Source of the DNA: an uncultured Campylobacter sp.
GTDB lineage: Bacteria > Campylobacterota > Campylobacteria > Campylobacterales > Campylobacteraceae
Direction: 5' to 3'
NCBI RefSeq assembly: GCF_938045465.1
Contig: NZ_CALIBF010000095.1
Span: 1-12,383 of the forward strand
DNA length: 12,383 nucleotides
Positions within the stretch are counted from its first letter, which is position 1. Every line of letters begins with the position of its first letter. Of the stretch, positions 7,552-12,383 are shown piece by piece. The notes beneath the pieces are model-generated. The model ran no database searches. It worked only from the letters and a program-made list of their open reading frames with translations, and was not told where the DNA came from. Both the position numbers and the translations under genes were made by a program.

Positions 7552-7989
7552 ATTCTAATTGCCGCTCTTAGCTCTCCATGCCTGATCGGCGTGTATGAAA
7601 ACGGCGCTAAGATAGCGGAATTTACAAGCGCCGAAGGCGAAAAAGCCGATAACTTCCTGATCTGCAAATTTAGCGAAATTCTAAAAACTTATAAAATCAA
7701 AGAGCTCATCTACGCAAACACTCCCGGCAGTTTCATGGGCATGAAGGTAAGCTATGTCATCTTGCGCACGCTTAGCATCGCTCTTGATGTGCCTCTGCGC
7801 GCGATCAGCGGCTTTGAGCTAAGCGGCTTCGGGCCGATCAGAGCAAATAAAAACTTCAGCTACGTTTATGAGCGCGGTGAAATCAGGATGAAAAAATGCG
7901 CCCCCGCCGCGCTATCTTTGCCGCAGGATTTATCGGTTTTAAATAAAAGCGATGATATACTTCCAAATTACATCATAGAAGCGGTTTAG
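7552..7989 (+). CDS. tsaB: Short TsaB-like protein (tRNA t6A37 synthesis); start codon uncertain
   Basis: TsaB is the non-catalytic partner of TsaD in adding threonylcarbamoyl to A37 of ANN-reading tRNAs. The family signature is NTPGSFMGMKVSYVILRTLS (nucleotides about 7708-7767), equivalent to the GPGSFTGLR segment of other TsaB proteins. With about 145 residues it lacks most of the C-terminal domain of the 231-residue E. coli protein; short forms are, as I recall, usual in Campylobacter. The first ordinary start codon is GTG at 7591, but it has no ribosome binding site and would remove the first beta-strand. The frame upstream, ILIAALSSPCLIGVYENG, matches the family N-terminus, and AGAGG at 7542-7546 sits five bases before an ATT at 7552. 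I give the ATT as a provisional start. A one-base deletion near 7547 is an alternative. The TAG stop is eight bases before thrB. Confidence 0.75.
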   Translation: MLIAALSSPCLIGVYENGAKIAEFTSAEGEKADNFLICKFSEILKTYKIKELIYANTPGSFMGMKVSYVILRTLSIALDVPLRAISGFELSGFGPIRANKNFSYVYERGEIRMKKCAPAALSLPQDLSVLNKSDDILPNYIIEAV

Positions 7990-7997
7990 GAGAGAGC

Positions 7998-8879
7998 TTG
8001 ATTATAAGAATTCCTGCGACGAGCGCAAATTTAGGCCCAGGTTTCGACGCGCTAGGCCTTAGCTTAGGGCTGTTTAACGAAGTAGAGATTACCGAGCAGA
8101 AGTTTTTTTGCGTATCGCTTAGCGGCGAGGGCAGCGACAGAGCGTGGCTTAAGAAGGGCAACGCTTTTTTGAATATTTTCAATGAAATTTACAGAAAACT
8201 AGGTGGCGGGCAAGAGTTAAATTTTAAATTCGCCTTTCACAACAACATCCCGTTTTCGCGCGGGCTGGGTAGCAGTTCGGCCGTGATCGTAGGCGCCATT
8301 GCAAGCGCTTATAAAATTTGCGGTTTTGAGATCGATCGCGCTAAAATTTTAAACACGGCGCTAGAATATGAAAACCATCCGGATAATATCGCGCCCGCAA
8401 CGCTCGGCGGCTTTGTCAGCAGCGTCGTGGATGGCAAGATGGTTCGCACGCAAAAATGCGAAATTTCGCAAGATCTGCAAGCCGTCGTCGTTATCCCCGA
8501 TACGCCGATGCCTACGAATGAATCGCGGGGCAAGCTGCCTAAGAGTTTTTCGATCAAAGATTGCGTTAGCAACCTCTCGCACGCGGCGTTTCTAACCGCT
8601 TGCTTTATGCGACGCGACTACGACAGCTTGCGCTACGCCTGTATCGACAAGATGCACGAGCAGATGCGCATGGGCGTGCTTCCGCAGCTTTTTGGGGTGC
8701 GCGAGATCGCCTATGATAACGGCGCGCTTATGAGCTCGCTCTCCGGTAGCGGCTCAAGCTTTTTAAATTTAGCCTATAGATCCGACGCTGCAAAGCTTAA
8801 AGCCTGCCTTAGCGAAAATTTTAAAAACTTCCGCGTCGAAATTTTAGAGATCGACAACGGCGGCTTTAATATTGACTAA
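7998..8879 (+). CDS. thrB: Homoserine kinase ThrB, threonine biosynthesis
   Basis: ThrB phosphorylates homoserine with ATP to O-phosphohomoserine, the substrate of threonine synthase, in the cytoplasm. It is a GHMP-family kinase of 293 residues. It begins IIRIPATSANLGPGFDALG (residues 2-20), the family's N-terminal motif. The ATP-binding glycine loop PFSRGLGSSSA is at 85-95, HPDNIAPATLGG at 127-138, and the third GHMP motif SLSGSGSS at 247-254. The start is a TTG at 7998 with AGGAG (7988-7992) five bases upstream; it is the only start that keeps the conserved N-terminus. The ribosome binding site overlaps the stop of the preceding tsaB-like gene, so translation of the two is probably coupled. 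No other threonine gene is nearby. Confidence 0.95.
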   Translation: MIIRIPATSANLGPGFDALGLSLGLFNEVEITEQKFFCVSLSGEGSDRAWLKKGNAFLNIFNEIYRKLGGGQELNFKFAFHNNIPFSRGLGSSSAVIVGAIASAYKICGFEIDRAKILNTALEYENHPDNIAPATLGGFVSSVVDGKMVRTQKCEISQDLQAVVVIPDTPMPTNESRGKLPKSFSIKDCVSNLSHAAFLTACFMRRDYDSLRYACIDKMHEQMRMGVLPQLFGVREIAYDNGALMSSLSGSGSSFLNLAYRSDAAKLKACLSENFKNFRVEILEIDNGGFNID

Positions 8880-8891
8880 GAAAAATAAAGA

Positions 8892-8897
8892 TATAAT
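8892..8897 (+). promoter_or_regulatory. Possible internal -10 element (TATAAT) at the start of ylxR
   Basis: A perfect TATAAT ends three bases before the ylxR ATG. A normal start 6-8 bases downstream would fall inside the first codons, so it would serve infB and not full-length ylxR. The bases upstream are A-rich rather than T-rich. It could be a chance match in an AT-rich junction. Confidence 0.3.
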
Positions 8898-8900
8898 CGC

Positions 8901-9128
8901 ATGAGCGAACCGATTAGGATGTGCGTTATTTGCAAGGGGCGCTTCGCCAAACGCGAGCTCCACGCCTTTTTGCAAAATTTTAAAAATATAAGCTCAAACA
9001 GACAATTTTATATTTGCGACGGTTGCATAAATCAAAAAGAGAAAATTTCAAAATATCTATCTAAATTTGCGTCTAGTGCAGATTTGGGACATATCAAGGA
9101 GAGGGTTTTAAATGGGTGTTCTGATTAA
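8901..9128 (+). CDS. ylxR: YlxR-family (DUF448) small nucleic-acid-binding protein
   Basis: YlxR proteins are small basic proteins, typically encoded next to nusA or infB, thought to bind RNA; some have been linked to RNase P or transcriptional control. This one has 75 residues. It shows the family start MCVICKGRFAKREL (residues 7-20) and two Cys pairs, C8/C11 and C39/C42, which could hold a zinc ion. The ATG at 8901 is the first possible start after an in-frame stop at 8886, but its ribosome binding site is weak (AAAG at 8887-8890). It starts 21 bases after thrB and overlaps infB by 17 bases, so it belongs to the same translation-related unit. Family assignment rests on the N-terminal motif and the position in front of infB. 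Confidence 0.85.
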   Translation: MSEPIRMCVICKGRFAKRELHAFLQNFKNISSNRQFYICDGCINQKEKISKYLSKFASSADLGHIKERVLNGCSD

Positions 9129-11820
9129 AGATATCGCGGATGAGCTTGGATACGCAAGCAAAGAGATAATCGAAAAAGCGCAGGAGATGGGCTTTAAAAA
9201 GGTAAAAACCGCGTCGAATAAAGTAAGCGAGGAAGAAGCTGCCGCTATTTACGATTATATCCAGACGGGAATTTTGCCGGGGAAAAAGTCAAAGCCTGCG
9301 AAAAAAAGCTCCGAAAAAGCGCAAGAAGACGAGAATAGGCCCGCTAAAAAACAGAGCGAAACTAAAAGAACCGCTAAAAAAGAGAGCCCTAAAAAGGCGG
9401 AAAGCTTAAAAGCTTCCGAATCCAAAGAGTCCGCGCAAAGCGCCAAAGAACCTAGCAACGAAAAAGCGCGTACACAAGAGCCTGAGGCAAAAACCGAAAA
9501 ATCCCAAAATCAAAAAGAAGAAATTTCCTCCACTGCGCAAGATAAAGAGGATAAGCAAAACGCCGCTTCAAAGCCTGCTCCGGTGCAGATAAACAGCGGC
9601 GATAGTATCGCTAGCGAGAGCTTGCAAAAGCGCCGCGGTCTAGTCATAGTCAAAAAGAAAAAGGAAGTTCAAGCTCCGGCGGCACAAGATAGAACCGAGC
9701 CTAGGCGCGAAAAGATGAGCGCGAGCTTGGAGGCGATCTTCTCAAACGCTGAACTAAATTTGAAAAAGAAAAAGATCGAAAAGAAAAAAGCTCCCGCGGC
9801 TAAAAAAGAAGACGCCCTTAAAATCGACATCATTCCTGATCACGAGATGGCGGATATCGTCATTGAGGACGAAGACGTCGTGGTAATGCCCGATTTCACC
9901 GTCAAACCAATTCAGACCGAAAATCGCACCAAAAGTAAAAACCAACCTAATATTTATCGCGCCTCGCAGAATCAAATTTTTAGCAGCGAAGGCGGTATAA
10001 GTCGCGGCGGTCGCAAAAAGCATAAAAAAGCCCCTCGCGAGCAGGGTAGCGAAATCGTAAGCTCGGTAAATATCCCAAAAGAGATCCGCGTCTATGAGTT
10101 CGCCGATAAGATCAAAAAGCAGCCTAGCGAGATCATCGGCAAGCTATTTGCGCTTGGGATGATGACGACGAAAAACGACTTTTTGGACGAGGACGCGATA
10201 GAAATTTTAGCAAGCGAATTCGGTATCGAAGTAAATATCATCGATGAGGCGCAGGAGTTTGACTATATCAAGGCTTACGAGGACAGCGAAGGCGAAGAAA
10301 ATTTAATCGCTAGAGCGCCTGTCATTACCATAATGGGACACGTTGATCACGGCAAAACGAGCCTGCTCGATTATATCCGAAACTCTCGCGTAGCAAGCGG
10401 CGAAGCGGGCGGCATCACGCAGCACGTAGGCGCGTATATGGTCGAGAAAAACGGCAGAAAGATTACCTTTATAGACACTCCGGGTCACGAGGCCTTTACT
10501 TCGATGCGCGCGCGCGGAGCCGAGGTTACCGATATCGTAATCATCGTAGTGGCCGCAGACGACGGCGTCAAGCCTCAGACCAAGGAGGCTATAGCGCACG
10601 CCAAGGCCGCAAACGTTCCGATCATCATCGCGATAAATAAAATGGACAAGCCTAATGCTAATCCAGATCTCGTAAAAACTGGGCTTGCAGAGCTTGACAT
10701 CATGCCTACCGAGTGGGGCGGCAGCTACGAGTTCGTGCCGATCTCCGCAAAAACGGGCGAGGGAATTGAAAATTTATTAGAGATCGTGCTTTTGCAAGCC
10801 GATCTTTTGGAGCTCAAAGCAGATCCTAGCAAGCAGGCTAAAGCAACCATCATCGAAAGCTCCCTTCAAAAAGGGCGCGGCGCCGTTGCCACCGTCATCG
10901 TGCAAAACGGCACCCTACGCGTCGGAGACACCGTCGTAGCGGGCATCGCGTACGGCAAGGTGCGCGCGCTTAGCGACGATAAGGGCAGGGCGCTAAAGCA
11001 AATTTTACCGGGCGAATGCGGCGTCATCATAGGTCTTAGCGAGGTTCCGGGCGCGGGCGAGACGCTGATCGGCGTTTCAAGCGATAAGGAAGCGCGCGAG
11101 TATGCGAGTAAAATTTACGAGCATCAGCGCCAAAAAGAGCTTAGCAAATCGACCAAGGTCACTATCGACGAGCTAAGCGCCAAGATCGCCGAAGGCTCGC
11201 TAAAAAGCCTACCCGTGATTGTCAAGGCCGACGTCGCGGGCTCGCTGGAGGCTATCAAAGCAAGCCTTGAGAAGCTCCGCAACGATGAGGTCAAGGTAGA
11301 TATCATCCACAGCGGCATCGGCGGTATCACGCAAAACGACATCGCCTTAGCAAGCGCTAGCGAAAACTGCGTGATCTTGGGCTTCAACGTCCGTCCTACG
11401 GGCGAGATCAAAGAGCTTGCCAAGGAGCGCGGCGCGCAGATTAAGACCTACAACGTCATCTACAATCTCATCGACGATATCAAGGCGCTTTTGGGCGGCC
11501 TTATGAGCCCGATCATCAGCGAGGAGGCCTTGGGCCAGGCCGAGATCCGCCAGGTCATCAACGTGCCTAAGATCGGGCAGATCGCGGGCTGCATGGTTAC
11601 CGACGGGCTCATCGCTCGCGGCGCGAAGATCCGCGTCATCAGAGAGGGCGTCATCGTTTTCGAGGGCAACGTCAGCTCGCTCAAGCGCTTCAAAGACGAC
11701 GCCAAGGAAGTCGCCAAAGGCTTCGAATGCGGCGTAGGCATCGAGGGCTACGACGATATGCGCGTGGGCGATTTTATCGAAAGCTACAAGCAAAAAGAGG
11801 AGCAGGCTACGATAGACTAA
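9112..11820 (+). CDS. infB: Translation initiation factor IF-2
   Basis: IF-2 is the GTPase that places fMet-tRNA on the 30S subunit and promotes subunit joining. The protein has 902 residues. It starts with one IF2_N helical domain (1-50, KDIADELGYASKEI). A long linker of Lys, Glu, Ser and Ala follows to about 300 and is probably disordered. A second IF2_N domain spans 320-385 (KEIRVYEFADKIKK). The G domain has G1 GHVDHGKT (409-416), G2 T436 in GGITQHV, G3 DTPGH (455-459), G4 NKMD (509-512) and G5 SAK (545-547). Domains II, III and the C-terminal fMet-tRNA-binding domain follow and look complete. The ATG at 9112 lies inside the end of ylxR and has a strong ribosome binding site, AAGGAGAG, just upstream. 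Codons become much richer in C and G toward the 3' end. Confidence 0.97.
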   Translation: MGVLIKDIADELGYASKEIIEKAQEMGFKKVKTASNKVSEEEAAAIYDYIQTGILPGKKSKPAKKSSEKAQEDENRPAKKQSETKRTAKKESPKKAESLKASESKESAQSAKEPSNEKARTQEPEAKTEKSQNQKEEISSTAQDKEDKQNAASKPAPVQINSGDSIASESLQKRRGLVIVKKKKEVQAPAAQDRTEPRREKMSASLEAIFSNAELNLKKKKIEKKKAPAAKKEDALKIDIIPDHEMADIVIEDEDVVVMPDFTVKPIQTENRTKSKNQPNIYRASQNQIFSSEGGISRGGRKKHKKAPREQGSEIVSSVNIPKEIRVYEFADKIKKQPSEIIGKLFALGMMTTKNDFLDEDAIEILASEFGIEVNIIDEAQEFDYIKAYEDSEGEENLIARAPVITIMGHVDHGKTSLLDYIRNSRVASGEAGGITQHVGAYMVEKNGRKITFIDTPGHEAFTSMRARGAEVTDIVIIVVAADDGVKPQTKEAIAHAKAANVPIIIAINKMDKPNANPDLVKTGLAELDIMPTEWGGSYEFVPISAKTGEGIENLLEIVLLQADLLELKADPSKQAKATIIESSLQKGRGAVATVIVQNGTLRVGDTVVAGIAYGKVRALSDDKGRALKQILPGECGVIIGLSEVPGAGETLIGVSSDKEAREYASKIYEHQRQKELSKSTKVTIDELSAKIAEGSLKSLPVIVKADVAGSLEAIKASLEKLRNDEVKVDIIHSGIGGITQNDIALASASENCVILGFNVRPTGEIKELAKERGAQIKTYNVIYNLIDDIKALLGGLMSPIISEEALGQAEIRQVINVPKIGQIAGCMVTDGLIARGAKIRVIREGVIVFEGNVSSLKRFKDDAKEVAKGFECGVGIEGYDDMRVGDFIESYKQKEEQATID

Positions 11821-12230
11821 TGCTCGCGAAATTCCGCGTGGGCATTGGCTTCGTTTGCACGGCTTTGCGGCTAAATTTTAAGCCTCGATCGCGCTTTGAA
11901 ATTTTATGCTCGCAGAATTTGGGCGTGAAATTTCGTCTTTTAAATTTAGTGACGGAATGCGCGAGCAAGGCTTTAAATTTTGTCGGTTTCTGCGCGAGGC
12001 TTTGTCGCGTAGCGTCAGTTTTGAAATTTTAATGTTTGGATTTTTTTACGGCGCAGCTTTGCGATCAAATTTTATTTTATGCCGCTTACAGGTTGCGAAT
12101 TTTCCGCGCGACTTAAATTTTAAATTTAATCGTAAAGTTGAAATTTAAAAGCGGCAAAATTTAGATTTCGCGCAGCATCGAAGCGCTTTTAAAATTTAAG
12201 ATAAATTTCGAAACAGTGCAGTGTGCGGCA
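11821..12230. other. Gene-free AT-rich gap after infB with 13 AAATTT words
   Basis: No convincing gene follows infB here. I count the palindromic word AAATTT 13 times between about 11870 and 12210, against fewer than one expected by base composition. The 80-codon frame at 11906-12148 has no ribosome binding site, and its Asn-Phe-Lys-Phe runs are simply translated AAATTT words. An 8-base inverted repeat TGCCGCTT / AAGCGGCA (12080-12087 and 12149-12156) is present, but its arms are 61 bases apart. No clear U-tailed terminator for infB is visible. Confidence 0.55.
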
Positions 12231-12383
12231 AAACAGCAACGCGGAGGACGGCGCTGTGCAAGCGGCGCAAAATCAGGCCGCAACGGCGCGAGGTTTTGTA
12301 GCGGCGCTAAGACGGCAGCGGTATAGATAGCGCCGTGGCGAGCAGAATACGGCGTAGAATAGCACCGCGTCTTGGCGCGGAAA
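12231..12383. other. GC-rich non-coding-looking segment at the window end, rich in CGGCGC
   Basis: Composition changes sharply: one 60-base row from 12241 is 67% G+C, against 32% in the row from 12121. CGGCGC occurs at least four times at irregular spacing. A hairpin with arms CGGCGCTA and TAGCGCCG (12302-12309 and 12328-12335) lies inside it. No frame gives a recognisable protein. It could be the start of a structured RNA, or spacer before a gene that lies to the right. Confidence 0.4.
12302..12335. repeat. Inverted repeat / hairpin, 8-bp GC-rich arms
   Basis: CGGCGCTA pairs with TAGCGCCG across an 18-base loop, and a G-U pair could extend the outer end. Neither strand has a T-run after it, so it is not a typical intrinsic terminator. 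Eight paired bases in a CGGCGC-rich stretch may arise by chance. Confidence 0.4.

Noticed and set aside
9715..9717. Internal ATG in infB as the start of a shorter IF-2 form
   Set aside because: E. coli makes such forms, but the sequence before this ATG has only a weak AGG and no well-spaced ribosome binding site.
11727..12032. 101-codon frame overlapping the end of infB
   Set aside because: It overlaps infB in another frame for its first 94 bases, its Arg-rich start is a by-product of that gene, and it lacks a ribosome binding site.
11906..12148. Possible 80-residue protein after infB
   Set aside because: It has no ribosome binding site, its composition comes from translated AAATTT words (Asn-Phe-Lys-Phe runs), and it resembles no family I know.
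12161..12382. Minus-strand frame open for about 73 codons to the right edge of the window
   Set aside because: It is open mainly because the segment is GC-rich; its translation is low in complexity (many Arg, Ala, Pro and Cys) and matches no family. A gene entering from the right cannot be fully excluded.

Overview
The window looks like chromosomal housekeeping DNA from an epsilonproteobacterium, most likely a Campylobacter of the higher-GC oral group (C. gracilis, C. rectus, C. showae and relatives). Three things suggest this. Protein coding is mixed with AT-rich gaps full of AAATTT words. Promoters have a good -10 box, T-tracts upstream and no clear -35. The order bamA <> tyrA, M23 peptidase, lpxC, short tsaB, thrB, ylxR, infB matches, as far as I recall, the Cj0129-Cj0136 region of C. 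jejuni. The species is inference; no 16S rRNA gene or other marker is present.

Layout from left to right. (1) 2-418: end of a small membrane protein of unknown function, probably starting left of the window. (2) 631-1362: a PPP-family metallophosphoesterase with its own promoter. (3) 1483-2313, minus strand: tyrA, the NAD(P)-dependent dehydrogenase of tyrosine synthesis. (4) 2395-4650: bamA, the outer-membrane protein insertase, divergent from tyrA. The two genes appear to share one nearly palindromic -10 element. A strong hairpin follows bamA. (5) 4651-5212: a gene-free, AAATTT-rich gap. (6) 5213-8879: M23 peptidoglycan peptidase, lpxC (lipid A), a short TsaB-like protein and thrB (threonine synthesis), closely spaced and co-directional, with an extra promoter in front of lpxC. 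(7) 8901-11820: ylxR overlapping infB, a translation pair. (8) 11821-12383: a gene-free end, first AAATTT-rich and AT-rich, then abruptly GC-rich.

Functionally this is an envelope-biogenesis cluster (BamA, M23 peptidase, LpxC) joined to amino-acid synthesis (TyrA, ThrB) and translation (TsaB, YlxR, IF2). I see no mobile element, CRISPR array, phage gene, tRNA or rRNA, and no convincing new multi-gene system. The most notable points are the start of the tsaB-like gene, which lacks any ordinary start codon where the protein should begin; the shared bidirectional promoter of tyrA and bamA; the dense AAATTT words in gaps; and the missing rbfA after infB.
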